Shown piece after piece: positions 34,286 through 43,322 of a stretch of 44,468 bases of DNA. Position 1 is the stretch's first letter. Each line of letters starts with the position of its first letter. The DNA comes from Chitinophaga pinensis (GTDB taxonomy: Bacteria; Bacteroidota; Bacteroidia; UKL13-3), in the NCBI GenBank assembly GCA_945873755.1, contig CAMCEM010000007.1, forward strand, positions 1-44,468, read 5' to 3'. The position numbers were made by a program, and so were the translations under genes. The notes beneath the pieces are model-generated. The model ran no database searches and was not told where the DNA came from. It worked only from the letters and a program-made list of their open reading frames with translations.

Positions 34286-35026
34286 TTAAAAATTTAAAAT
34301 ATCATCGAGGGTATAAATTCCTTTTTTTCCAACTAACCATTCTGCCGCCAATAATGCTCCTCTGGCAAAACCATATCTGCTTTTGGCACTGTGTTTAATT
34401 TCAATAATATCAATTACATTTTCGTACCTAACCGTGTGGTCGCCCATTACATCGCCTTCTCTGTGGCTTTCTATTAATAACTCGTTGGGTTTTGTACTTT
34501 GCGAAGGAGTTTGGTTGTCAAACATCAACCTGTCTTTAATTTTTTCTTTCTTAACAATTTCATTCATTATCTGTTTAGCTAATGAAAGTGCTGTTCCACT
34601 TGGGTGGTCTTTTTTTGCTGTATGATGCGTTTCATTTATCATTACATCATAATCATGGCTTTTCATTATTTCGGCCAATATTTTATTTACTTTATAAAAT
34701 ATATTAACCCCTATGCTAAAATTACTGCTGTACAAAACACTTTGATTCTCGTTTAAACACTTATCTTTAATCATATCAAACTGATCGTACCAGCCTGTTG
34801 TACCAATTACTATTGGCACATTTGCCTCAAAACATTTTAATATATTATCTACTGCTGCAGTAGGCATGCTAAAATCAATTGCTACATCAACATTTTGTAA
34901 ACTAACTGGTAAAAAATCGAAAGCATTATTTAAATCAACGCGATAAACAATTTCATGTCCTTTGGCTTCAGCAACTTTTTCAATTGCTTTACCCATTTTA
35001 CCATAACCAAGCAGTGCTATTTTCAT
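34286..35026 (-). CDS. dapB: 4-hydroxy-tetrahydrodipicolinate reductase
   Basis: An enzyme of 246 residues in the diaminopimelate/lysine pathway, feeding peptidoglycan. The N-terminal NAD(P) site is GYGKMGKAIE (7-16), followed by IGTTGWYD, SSNFSIGVNIFYK, and the catalytic signature ETHHTAKKDHPSGTALSLA with the His-His and Lys that bind and protonate the substrate. It is cytoplasmic. The length matches the compact Bacteroidota form. lepB is downstream on the same strand. Confidence 0.93.
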   Translation of the reverse strand: MKIALLGYGKMGKAIEKVAEAKGHEIVYRVDLNNAFDFLPVSLQNVDVAIDFSMPTAAVDNILKCFEANVPIVIGTTGWYDQFDMIKDKCLNENQSVLYSSNFSIGVNIFYKVNKILAEIMKSHDYDVMINETHHTAKKDHPSGTALSLAKQIMNEIVKKEKIKDRLMFDNQTPSQSTKPNELLIESHREGDVMGDHTVRYENVIDIIEIKHSAKSRYGFARGALLAAEWLVGKKGIYTLDDILNF

Positions 35027-35114
35027 AAATAAAAATTTGAGGGGGCTTATTATTTTATTTGCACAATATAAAATTATAATTTAAAAGTTACAAATTATTT
35101 AAATTATACTCAAT

Positions 35115-36245
35115 TTAAAAGGAATTCCCGTGCGTTAACGATACCAAATTATTAATTAAAAAAGGAAATGGTTTTAGGGAAGAAATTAATAAATTAGTAG
35201 TAAATTCATTTCCAAATAGCGATTGAATTTTTCTTCCTGCCCAAAGCCTAGTGCCAAAAGTACTTTTCCATTTATATGTATATAAGTAAATTAGCTTGTC
35301 TAAAGTTATTTTATTTGTTAAAAATTGAGGAATTAACTCACTTAAAATTTTGGCTGCATTCATTGCCATACTCATTCCGTTGCCACACAAGGGAGTTATT
35401 AACCCTGCTGCATCGCCAAGCATTATTACATCATTTTCGTTTTGTGTTTTATTTGAAAAATTTACTTGTGATATGACCAAAGGCTCTGTATATAAACTTT
35501 CAAAATTGTTTAAATAATCATTTAAAAATGGATTTTTTTGCAATACATTTTTTTCCATTTCTTTAATATCACCATTGTTATTTTTTAAGTTTTGCGCGGT
35601 AGTTAAATAACACAAACAATACTTATCGTCTTCAATTTTCGATATGCCACAATATCCATCTTTAAAATTATGTAATTCAATATTATTTGCTGGTATATTG
35701 GCTTTTAAATGGTATTTAACACCTATGTAATTGGTTAATCCTTTGGCTTTGTTTTGAATAAATTTTCGTTTAAACTTAATGTCTAAATTGCTCCGTTTTC
35801 CATAACTACCTATAACTAAATTGGAACTAAAATTTCCATTATTTGTAAATACTGTAAATAAGCTATCTTGTTTTATTACATCATTAACTTTGCAGTTTTC
35901 AAATACATGAACCCCACATTTTTTAGCTTCGTTTAATAATAAATAATCAATTTTATATCTAGAAATGCCAAATCCACCTGGACTTAATTGATGAGTTAAA
36001 AAATTGCCATTAGGTGCCGAAACTTTTAATTGGTTTATTTTAGGTAATTCTAATTCATCTAAATTTAAACCACAGCTTTTTAAAAAATTCCACGATTCCA
36101 TTGCTATGTATTCGCCACAAACTTTATGAAAAGGATAAGTTTCTTTTTCGAATAATGCTACACCAAATCCTTGCTTAGCAAGCTGTATGGATAAAGTTAA
36201 ACCACCAAGACCGCCACCTATAATTATACAATTAAAAGGTTGCAT
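35115..36245 (-). CDS. FAD-dependent oxidoreductase (geranylgeranyl-reductase-like)
   Basis: A flavoprotein of 376 residues with a Rossmann motif (IIGGGLGGLTLS, 8-19), the KVCGEYIAMESWNFL segment characteristic of geranylgeranyl-reductase-type and related tailoring oxidoreductases, and MLGDAAGLITPLCGNGMSMAM near the C-terminus for FAD. Related Bacteroidota proteins accompany type III polyketide synthase or lipid-modification genes, but none is here. The gene instead starts 3 bases after a T9SS-exported protein, on the same strand. The reaction is unknown; reduction or oxidation of an isoprenoid or polyketide is plausible. Confidence 0.75.
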   Translation of the reverse strand: MQPFNCIIIGGGLGGLTLSIQLAKQGFGVALFEKETYPFHKVCGEYIAMESWNFLKSCGLNLDELELPKINQLKVSAPNGNFLTHQLSPGGFGISRYKIDYLLLNEAKKCGVHVFENCKVNDVIKQDSLFTVFTNNGNFSSNLVIGSYGKRSNLDIKFKRKFIQNKAKGLTNYIGVKYHLKANIPANNIELHNFKDGYCGISKIEDDKYCLCYLTTAQNLKNNNGDIKEMEKNVLQKNPFLNDYLNNFESLYTEPLVISQVNFSNKTQNENDVIMLGDAAGLITPLCGNGMSMAMNAAKILSELIPQFLTNKITLDKLIYLYTYKWKSTFGTRLWAGRKIQSLFGNEFTTNLLISSLKPFPFLINNLVSLTHGNSF

Positions 36246-36248
36246 TAT

Positions 36249-38951
36249 TTATTCTCTAATTATAGTTACAGTTCCTCTTACACTTCTTTTTTTAGTGCCT
36301 TCTAAATAATTTTCATATATATTTACTATATAAAAATAAGTGCCATTCACTAAATCTTTCCCACTTGCTTTGTCTTTTCCATTCCAATTTATATCAATAT
36401 CGGTTGTTTCAAAAACTGGTGTGCCCCATCTATTATAAACATGAAAGTCAACTTTTTCGATAAAGCGGTATGGAAAGGGTTTGAAAACTTCATTCAAATT
36501 GTTTTCGTCATTGTTCGGAGTAAACACATTTGGCAAAACATAATATGGACAGTTATCAATACAAAATGCATTTAAATTTACATTGCTTTCATTTCCCGTT
36601 GAATCTATCGCTGTTACTGCATAACATCCAGCTATTGAAAATTTTAAAAGTGAATTGGTATCAGTTAAAGTAAAAGTATTTGCATTTAAAGTACTAATTA
36701 ATTTCCAATTATCTTTTTCATATTTTTTATAATAAACTTTAAAAAATGCCACATCTTGACTACAACTTGCAGGGTAACTCCAATTTAAAATAATGTTATT
36801 TACACCAAACTGATTGCATGGTGTTATATAGGTAACTCTAGGTGAACAAGGAGGAACAGTATCTATAGGAATACCACAAACTTCTTGCGAGTTATTTAAT
36901 AAAGTATCATTTATAAGCAACTTGCTATAACTACCAGCCGAAATGATATAATAGCAATAAATTTGTCCGTTTATTAAACCAGTATCTTTGTAAGTATTAT
37001 TACTTGTTTTGTTAATGAATGAAAAAGTTGTTCCGATTTTTTTATAAATATAAAACTCATTATTAAACCATGGAACATCGTAATTAAAATTTAATATAAT
37101 TGCTTTATTGGTATTGAAAGGTGTTATAAAAACTGAACTCGCTGTAATACTTTGATCAACGTAAGTTAATGGATTTGTATTTTTAGTACAATAAAAAACC
37201 ACCTTATAATTATATTGAATAGTTTCAGTATTAATAAGTGAATCAATCAGACTATCATTGTTTATTTCATTAAATGTATTATAAACTTTGGGCGTTCCAA
37301 TATTTATAAAATTACTAGAACCATAAATTGACCTTTGAACTTGGATTGTATATGGAGGTGGAAATTGAACAGAATCTAAAACCAAAGGTTTTAACCATTT
37401 TACAAAAATAAATCCATTTAAATTATTGGTTTTTAAAACACTTACATTGGTAATAATTGGTTTGGTTCTGGTAATTACTCCACATATTTCAATACTTGCT
37501 TTTCCCTCAGAACTTTCGCCTAGGTTTACTATTTTTCCATCATCGTTTCTTGCTAAATAAAACGAAGTTACCCTGTAACAATAATTAACCAAAGGTGATA
37601 ATCCTTTACCGTTATTGTTATCAAAATAGTTGCTATTTAATAAACCTTGTGTTGTATCAATTAATACAAAACCCGATGAGCTACTAACCCCTGTTTCACA
37701 AATTGCAGGATTCCAAAATGAAGAATCTACTCTTCTGTAAATTCTATAGCCAAAGGCAAAATTGCAACTATCAGGATTCCATTTTAATTTAAATCCGTTG
37801 CTATCTTGAACTATTGTAAAATTTTTAGGAGCAGGACCAATTACTTTAATTTTAAAAGCTTTGGAGTTAGTTAAAGCAACAGGTATTCCATCATCAATGG
37901 CTTTAAAATCTGCTTGAAATTCTGATGCTCTTATTGAAGTGCATGAAGGACGCCAATTAAATAAAAAACCAGTTGGGTTTCCAATTGCTACAGTTGGGTT
38001 GGTAAATGCCGGGTTATTTTTTTGTACAAATGGACCTCCTGAAGCTGTTAATGTTACTTTATTATTAGCATCTAAATCTTGAACGGATATGTTTTTTTGA
38101 ATTAATGTTCCAGCTATAACACAAGTATTTGTTATTTCAGCTATTTCTGGTGGCTCATTTTCACAGATTTCAATTTTAATCTGCATGTCTCTATCCACAT
38201 ATCCAACTAAAATAGGCTTTATTTTTCCGTTTTTTCTATATTCTTTAATGCGAATAACAATATTGTAAATACCTACTTTTTGGGGTGTTCGCCAAGTTAA
38301 AATTCCTGTATTTTGATTAATAGAAAACGAGTCAGAAAATTCAGGGATTGTAAAACCCGGAACTTCTTTAGGACAATCAGATTTAGGAGCCCTAATTTCA
38401 TAAACCAAACTATCACCATCCGGATCGTATGCACTTGGATTGTGAACATATAATCTATTTACACAACCTCTATCAATAGGCGTTGACAATAGTTGAGGTG
38501 ATTGATTTGAAAAACCTGTTCCAATAACTATTTCAGAAGTAACACAAAATGCCAAGTTAACTGAATTACCATTATTAACATTTCTAATTTTGTCAACTCT
38601 ATTTCTATCAATAATACATAACCTATAAATACCGCTTCCGTTATAGGTTTTAATTGTTTTATAAGTGTTTCTTTTAACACCGTATTCAATAGATGTATTT
38701 AAAAAAGTTTCGCTAGTTCTTGGAATTACTTTCGATGTATTGTCACCAAAATCCAATAAAACCTCTGCAGTACTTGGATCTGCTCCCAATTGGTTTTGGT
38801 CGGTGTATGTGTTTACTATAATTTCGTAAGTTAAACCCGAAATATTTTTAAAAATAATTTCCCCTGCTCTATAATGTGTAGCATAGGCTCCTAAAAAAAG
38901 GAAATTTAAAAATACTAAGCTTAAAAATTTGTTTATATTCTTTTTTACCAC
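36249..38951 (-). CDS. T9SS type-B exported protein with gliding-motility C-terminal domain
   Basis: The 900-residue protein has a signal peptide (FLSLVFLNFLFLGAYA), then THYRAGEIIFKNISG, a start shared by a family of large Bacteroidota surface proteins. PKD/cadherin-like and fibronectin type III-like beta domains follow; two motifs RIYRRVDSSFWNP and KVYYKKYEKDNWK mark fibronectin-like modules, and NPSAYDPDGDSLVYEI is cadherin/PKD-like. The final 90 residues, LPNVFTPNNDENNLNEVF through FHVYNRWGTPVFE and WNGKD to NGTYFYIVNI, are the CHU_C/gliding-motility-associated domain used as the type-B sorting signal. It is secreted to, or anchored at, the cell surface. It is followed at once by the flavoprotein gene. 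Confidence 0.88.
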   Translation of the reverse strand: MVKKNINKFLSLVFLNFLFLGAYATHYRAGEIIFKNISGLTYEIIVNTYTDQNQLGADPSTAEVLLDFGDNTSKVIPRTSETFLNTSIEYGVKRNTYKTIKTYNGSGIYRLCIIDRNRVDKIRNVNNGNSVNLAFCVTSEIVIGTGFSNQSPQLLSTPIDRGCVNRLYVHNPSAYDPDGDSLVYEIRAPKSDCPKEVPGFTIPEFSDSFSINQNTGILTWRTPQKVGIYNIVIRIKEYRKNGKIKPILVGYVDRDMQIKIEICENEPPEIAEITNTCVIAGTLIQKNISVQDLDANNKVTLTASGGPFVQKNNPAFTNPTVAIGNPTGFLFNWRPSCTSIRASEFQADFKAIDDGIPVALTNSKAFKIKVIGPAPKNFTIVQDSNGFKLKWNPDSCNFAFGYRIYRRVDSSFWNPAICETGVSSSSGFVLIDTTQGLLNSNYFDNNNGKGLSPLVNYCYRVTSFYLARNDDGKIVNLGESSEGKASIEICGVITRTKPIITNVSVLKTNNLNGFIFVKWLKPLVLDSVQFPPPYTIQVQRSIYGSSNFINIGTPKVYNTFNEINNDSLIDSLINTETIQYNYKVVFYCTKNTNPLTYVDQSITASSVFITPFNTNKAIILNFNYDVPWFNNEFYIYKKIGTTFSFINKTSNNTYKDTGLINGQIYCYYIISAGSYSKLLINDTLLNNSQEVCGIPIDTVPPCSPRVTYITPCNQFGVNNIILNWSYPASCSQDVAFFKVYYKKYEKDNWKLISTLNANTFTLTDTNSLLKFSIAGCYAVTAIDSTGNESNVNLNAFCIDNCPYYVLPNVFTPNNDENNLNEVFKPFPYRFIEKVDFHVYNRWGTPVFETTDIDINWNGKDKASGKDLVNGTYFYIVNIYENYLEGTKKRSVRGTVTIIRE

Positions 38952-39056
38952 ATTGTTCCTTTTTACAAATCAATTTTTAAATTGAAAAATTATAAATAAA
39001 ACCCAAAAAATTAATGACAGCAAAATACAACATTTCGTTGCATATATTTTAAATAA

Positions 39057-39096
39057 AAAAATCCATTAACTATAATTTTACAGCTAATGGATTTTT
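39057..39096 (-). terminator. intrinsic terminator of the sdhCAB operon
   Basis: AAAAATCCATTA (39057-39068) and TAATGGATTTTT (39085-39096) form a perfect 12-pair stem with a 16-base loop. On the minus strand a T run follows (A run 39055-39061). It ends the sdh message about 20 bases past the sdhB stop. Confidence 0.8.
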
Positions 39097-39117
39097 AGTT
39101 CCTAAAAATTGTATTAA

Positions 39118-39885
39118 TTAAGTTCTGTTTGAACTTAATTGAGCACCAAAATATTCTCTATTTAATCGAGCTATATTAGTCAATGATATTTCTTTAGGGC
39201 ATTCGGCTGAGCAAGCACCGGTATTGGTACAAGCGCCAAAGCCTTCTGCATCCATTTGAGCTACCATATCTAAAACTCGGCTATTTCTTTCAGGATTTCC
39301 TTGAGGTAATAATGCCAATTGCGATACTTTGGCAGAAACAAACAGCATAGCACTTGAGTTTTTACAAGCAGCTACACAAGCTCCACAACCAATACATGCA
39401 GCTGCAGCAAATGCTTCATCGGCATTGTCTTTTGGAATTGGTAAACTATTTGCATCTTGCGCATTACCGGTATTTACCGAAATAAAACCTCCTGCTGATA
39501 TTATTCTATCAAAGGCAGATCTATTAACTGCTAAATCTTTTACTACAGGAAATGCAGCAGCTCTCCATGGTTCTACCACAATGGTATCTCCATCTTTGAA
39601 ACTACGCATGTGTAATTGGCAAGTGGTTACGCCTTGGTTTGGTCCATGCGGACGACCATTGATGTACATACTGCACATTCCACAAATTCCTTCTCTACAA
39701 TCGTGATCGAATGCAATTGGCTCATCTTTTCCATCTCTTATTAATTTGTCGTTTAATACGTCAAACATTTCTAAGAATGACATATCGGGCGATACACCTT
39801 CCACTTTGTAGTCAACTAATTTACCTTGACTTTTTTCGTTTTTTTGACGCCAAACTTTTAAGTTAATATTCATATTTCCACTCAT
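39118..39885 (-). CDS. sdhB: succinate dehydrogenase/fumarate reductase iron-sulfur subunit
   Basis: The electron-transfer subunit of complex II, 255 residues. 2Fe-2S ligands are Cys63, Cys68, Cys71 (CREGICGMC) and Cys89. The 4Fe-4S and 3Fe-4S clusters use CIGCGAC (164-170), Cys174, CTNTGAC (219-225) and SAECPKEI (Cys229). The second position of the CIGCGAC run and the CTNTGAC spacing fit the diheme type-B enzymes of Bacteroidota. Met5 is an alternative start. It is the last gene of sdhCAB, before a clear terminator. Confidence 0.93.
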   Translation of the reverse strand: MSGNMNINLKVWRQKNEKSQGKLVDYKVEGVSPDMSFLEMFDVLNDKLIRDGKDEPIAFDHDCREGICGMCSMYINGRPHGPNQGVTTCQLHMRSFKDGDTIVVEPWRAAAFPVVKDLAVNRSAFDRIISAGGFISVNTGNAQDANSLPIPKDNADEAFAAAACIGCGACVAACKNSSAMLFVSAKVSQLALLPQGNPERNSRVLDMVAQMDAEGFGACTNTGACSAECPKEISLTNIARLNREYFGAQLSSNRT

Positions 39886-39964
39886 ACTATTTAATTTTTT
39901 ATGTTGATTATGGTTGCGCTGGTGTTAATTAATAAACCTATCAACCTTTTTAATTTTTTAACTA

Positions 39965-41962
39965 TTATTTATAACTACGTTGAGCAATTTTAATGTTTTC
40001 GTATACTAAATCTTCTTGGTGTTTAGTCCAGTCGCCAATATTATTGTACTGCCAAGCAGCAACATTTTTAAAGTTTTCATCATCCCTTAAAGCTTCTCCC
40101 TCTTCTGTTTGGAATTCTTCTCGGAAGTGACCTCCACAGCTTTCATTGCGTTCCAAAGCATCTTTACACATTAACTCACCTAGCTCAATAAAATCAGCTA
40201 CACGACCTGCTTTTTCTAACTCTGGATTAAATTCATTGGCATCTCCTGTTACACGAACATCGCTCCAAAACTCTTCTCTTATCTTTTGAATTTCGGCAAT
40301 TGCCCAAGTTAAGCCTTCCACATTCCTAGCCATTCCACACTTATCCCAAATTATTTTTCCTATTCGTCTGTGAAAATAATCAACAGGTTTTGTACCTTTT
40401 ATAGCTAATAGTTTAGCCAATCTTTCACTTACCTCTTTCTCTGCAGTTACAAATGCCTCATGGTCGGTCGAAATTGGTTTTACACTAATTTCGTTTGCCA
40501 AATGTGCTCCTATTGTGTATGGAATTACAAAATATCCATCAGCTAAACCTTGCATTAAAGCAGAGGCTCCTAAACGGTTAGCACCATGATCAGAAAAATT
40601 AGCTTCACCCAATGCATATAAACCTGGAATGGTTGTCATTAAATTATAATCAACCCATAAGCCACCCATGGTGTAATGTACCGCAGGGTATATCATCATT
40701 GGGTTTTTGTAAGGATCAACGCCAGTAATTTGTTTGTACATATCAAATAAATTACCATATTTTTCTTTAATTACATCTTGCCCTAAAGCTGTCAATTGTT
40801 CTTCGGTAGGATTGGTAATATTCTTTTTAGTAGCTTCTTGCTTACCATATTTATACTTCATGTTAAAAGCAAAATCTAAGTAAACAGCTTCTCCAGTTTT
40901 ATTAACACCATATCCAGCATCACAACGTTCTTTAGCAGCTCTTGAAGCAACATCGCGTGGAACTAAATTTCCAAAAGCAGGGTAACGTCTTTCTAAATAA
41001 TAATCTCTGTCTTCTTCTTTTAAATCGTTTGGATTTAATTTTCCATTGCGAATTGCTTCGGCATTTTCTTTACTTTTAGGAACCCAAATTCTTCCATCAT
41101 TCCTTAACGATTCACTCATTAAAGTTAATTTTGATTGATGATCGCCAGAAACAGGAATACAAGTTGGGTGAATTTGAGTATAACACGGATTAGCAAAAAA
41201 AGCACCTTTTTTGTGTGCTTTCCAAGCTGCTGTTACATTACTTCCCATAGCATTAGTTGAAAGGAAAAACACGTTTCCATATCCACCAGTACATAATAAT
41301 ACTGCATGTCCAAAATGGCGTTCTAATTTGCCCGAAACCAAATCGCGGGCAATAATTCCGCGGCATTTGCCATCAATATTAACCACATCTAACATTTCGT
41401 GGCGAGCCAATAATTGCACATTTCCTAAACCTACTTGGCGTTGTAAGCCTGAGTATGCTCCTAATAACAATTGTTGCCCTGTTTGACCAGCAGCATAAAA
41501 TGTACGTTGAACTTGTGTACCACCAAAAGAACGGTTACTCAATAATCCTCCGTATTCGCGAGCAAAAGGAACTCCACTTGCTACCGATTGATCAATAATA
41601 TTTCCACTAACTTCAGCTAAACGATGAACATTTGCTTCGCGCGAACGGTAATCGCCACCTTTAATAGTATCGTAAAATAAACGGTAAACTGAGTCACCAT
41701 CGTTTTGATAATTTTTGGCTGCATTTATTCCACCTTGAGCTGCAATTGAATGTGCTCTTCTGGGCGAATCTTGAAAACAAAATACTTTAACTTTATAACC
41801 TAACTCGGCCAAAGATGCTGCTGCCGAAGCACCAGCCAATCCTGACCCCACTACTAAAATTTCCAAACTACGTTTATTAGCTGGATTAACTAAAGGAACA
41901 CTTGATTTATAATTAGTCCATTTTGATTCGATAGGACCTTGAGGAATTTTTGAATCTAACAT
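39965..41962 (-). CDS. sdhA: succinate dehydrogenase/fumarate reductase flavoprotein subunit
   Basis: The catalytic subunit of complex II, 665 residues. [20 protein letters not shown] binds [23 protein letters not shown] contains the His that holds FAD covalently. The active-site region includes [34 protein letters not shown], and the [12 protein letters not shown] stretch; [17 protein letters not shown] lies near the C-terminal capping region. The length matches the large type-B SdhA/FrdA proteins (about 640-670 residues). Direction, succinate oxidation or fumarate reduction, cannot be told from sequence. Confidence 0.95.
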   Translation of the reverse strand: MLDSKIPQGPIESKWTNYKSSVPLVNPANKRSLEILVVGSGLAGASAAASLAELGYKVKVFCFQDSPRRAHSIAAQGGINAAKNYQNDGDSVYRLFYDTIKGGDYRSREANVHRLAEVSGNIIDQSVASGVPFAREYGGLLSNRSFGGTQVQRTFYAAGQTGQQLLLGAYSGLQRQVGLGNVQLLARHEMLDVVNIDGKCRGIIARDLVSGKLERHFGHAVLLCTGGYGNVFFLSTNAMGSNVTAAWKAHKKGAFFANPCYTQIHPTCIPVSGDHQSKLTLMSESLRNDGRIWVPKSKENAEAIRNGKLNPNDLKEEDRDYYLERRYPAFGNLVPRDVASRAAKERCDAGYGVNKTGEAVYLDFAFNMKYKYGKQEATKKNITNPTEEQLTALGQDVIKEKYGNLFDMYKQITGVDPYKNPMMIYPAVHYTMGGLWVDYNLMTTIPGLYALGEANFSDHGANRLGASALMQGLADGYFVIPYTIGAHLANEISVKPISTDHEAFVTAEKEVSERLAKLLAIKGTKPVDYFHRRIGKIIWDKCGMARNVEGLTWAIAEIQKIREEFWSDVRVTGDANEFNPELEKAGRVADFIELGELMCKDALERNESCGGHFREEFQTEEGEALRDDENFKNVAAWQYNNIGDWTKHQEDLVYENIKIAQRSYK

Positions 41963-42004
41963 CTGTTGAAATTTTTTAAATTATGAATTAATAAATGTTA
42001 TAAA

Positions 42005-42784
42005 TTATTTAATAAAAAAATAAAGTGGCATGGCAGCAAATCCAATTGGAATTAATATGGCAAACACACCTATTCCTATAAAGTTTATTATGCCATTGTA
42101 TTTTTTATGGTTTAAACCTAACGTTTGAAAAGCTGATGCAAAACCATGAAATAAATGAAAAGCCAAAGCAGCCATTGATATTACATACAATGCTACCAAC
42201 CACCATTCTGTTTTAAATTCTTCTGCTACTTCGCGATACAAATCTTTTACTATTGTTACCTTCATTAGTCCTTCAGTTTGTTCTTCTAATTTAGTATGCA
42301 TTGTAAATTCTTTAGGCATGTAATCAGAAACTATTTCACCTGTTTGAATATTTTCCATGTAGCGTGTATATGGAACGTGTCCGTTTTTGTACTCCCACCA
42401 AAAATTACTCATGTGAACTACCACAAAAACCAAAATAATAGTTCCTAAAATACCCATATTACGGCTACTCCAATGGCTGTTTGCTTTGCCATCAAATGCT
42501 TGGTATTTAACTGGACGGGCTTTTTGATTTTTATATGCTAACCACAATCCTTTAAAAGCATGAAACAATATGGTTGCATACAATAAATAAGAAGTAATCA
42601 TGATTAATGGATTAGTAGTCATAAACACTGCGTATTTATTAAATGCCAATCCAGCATCGTTTTTAAAAAGTTGTAAATTTCCAATCATGTGAACTACTAG
42701 GAAAGTGCATAAGAACAATCCTGTAAGTGACATAATTAATTTTTGCCCTAATGATGAGCTAAACATTTTTGTAATCCAATTCAT
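42005..42784 (-). CDS. sdhC: succinate dehydrogenase cytochrome b subunit
   Basis: A membrane anchor of 259 residues with five helices, as in single-anchor diheme type-B complex II. Conserved histidines that can ligate the hemes occur in LFLCTFLVVHMIGNLQLF, ATILFHAFKGLWLAYKNQ, ILVFVVVHMSNFWWEY and LAFHLFHGFASAFQTLG. It is the first gene of the operon, 42 bases before sdhA. A possible -7 element (TACTTTTG, 42866-42859 on the minus strand) lies 75 bases upstream without a clear -33 partner. Confidence 0.92.
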   Translation of the reverse strand: MNWITKMFSSSLGQKLIMSLTGLFLCTFLVVHMIGNLQLFKNDAGLAFNKYAVFMTTNPLIMITSYLLYATILFHAFKGLWLAYKNQKARPVKYQAFDGKANSHWSSRNMGILGTIILVFVVVHMSNFWWEYKNGHVPYTRYMENIQTGEIVSDYMPKEFTMHTKLEEQTEGLMKVTIVKDLYREVAEEFKTEWWLVALYVISMAALAFHLFHGFASAFQTLGLNHKKYNGIINFIGIGVFAILIPIGFAAMPLYFFIK

Positions 42785-42969
42785 TTTAAATGTATTATTT
42801 TTTTTTTTATTGCTGCGAATGTAAACGATGACTGTATTACAGCGTAGCTGATTAAAATCAAAAGTATGTATTTACGCTATAAATAAATAAGTTTTTTATC
42901 ATGATAAAAGTTAATTATCAAATTGAAAACAATTTACAAAACCTATTTAGTTGTTTAACTTATTAATGT

Positions 42970-43035
42970 ATTACAGCCAGAGGGAGCTTAATATCATCTC
43001 TAGCGGGACGCTAGCTATTGCGGAATATTTGTAAT
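42970..43035. repeat. REP-type palindromic element upstream of sdhC
   Basis: Outer arms ATTACA (42970-42975) and TGTAAT (43030-43035) enclose a compact hairpin CTAGCG-GGA-CGCTAG (43000-43014) in a G+C-richer island. The layout, a short perfect hairpin inside longer imperfect arms, is that of REP elements. No second copy is in the window, and it is different from the 24034-24564 family. Confidence 0.55.
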
Positions 43036-43173
43036 CCACTTTTTAACATGCAAGTTACAAAGCAAAAGTATTAAAAGCCATTTATATTTAACTCATTACA
43101 AGTGCTTATAATATTAAATGTGGTTTGCAAAATAACATTGGCATCAATTGGAGGAACATCAAAAACTAGCGAT

Positions 43174-43295
43174 TTCGTCATCAACCAAAAACCATCCTTC
43201 ATCAACAAAAAGTCACATTTCATTTACAAAAAAATGTTCGTCATCAACCAAAATCAAAAAATCATAAATCATAAATCATAAATCAACCTATATTC
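43174..43295 (+). repeat. G-poor simple array before the ABC-F gene
   Basis: TTCGTCATCAACCAAAA occurs exactly at 43174-43190 and 43237-43253. ATCATAAATCATAAATCATAAATCA follows as a 7-8 base tandem repeat (about 43260-43284). Bases 43241-43295 contain no G on the plus strand. Confidence 0.7.
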
Positions 43296-43322
43296 GCGCC
43301 TCTAATTTTTGATATAAAATAC

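Larger units (their letters stand above)
42785..43322. other. divergent intergenic region with palindromes and simple repeats
   Basis: 538 bases between sdhC (minus) and the ABC-F gene (plus). It holds a possible sdhC -7 element (42859-42866), a palindromic element (42970-43035), and G-poor simple repeats (43174-43295). I see no ORF with coding character. Confidence 0.6.

Noticed and set aside
39329..39706. 125-codon plus-strand frame antisense to sdhB
   Set aside because: It is a shadow of a fully conserved sdhB with all cysteine ligands in place on the minus strand.
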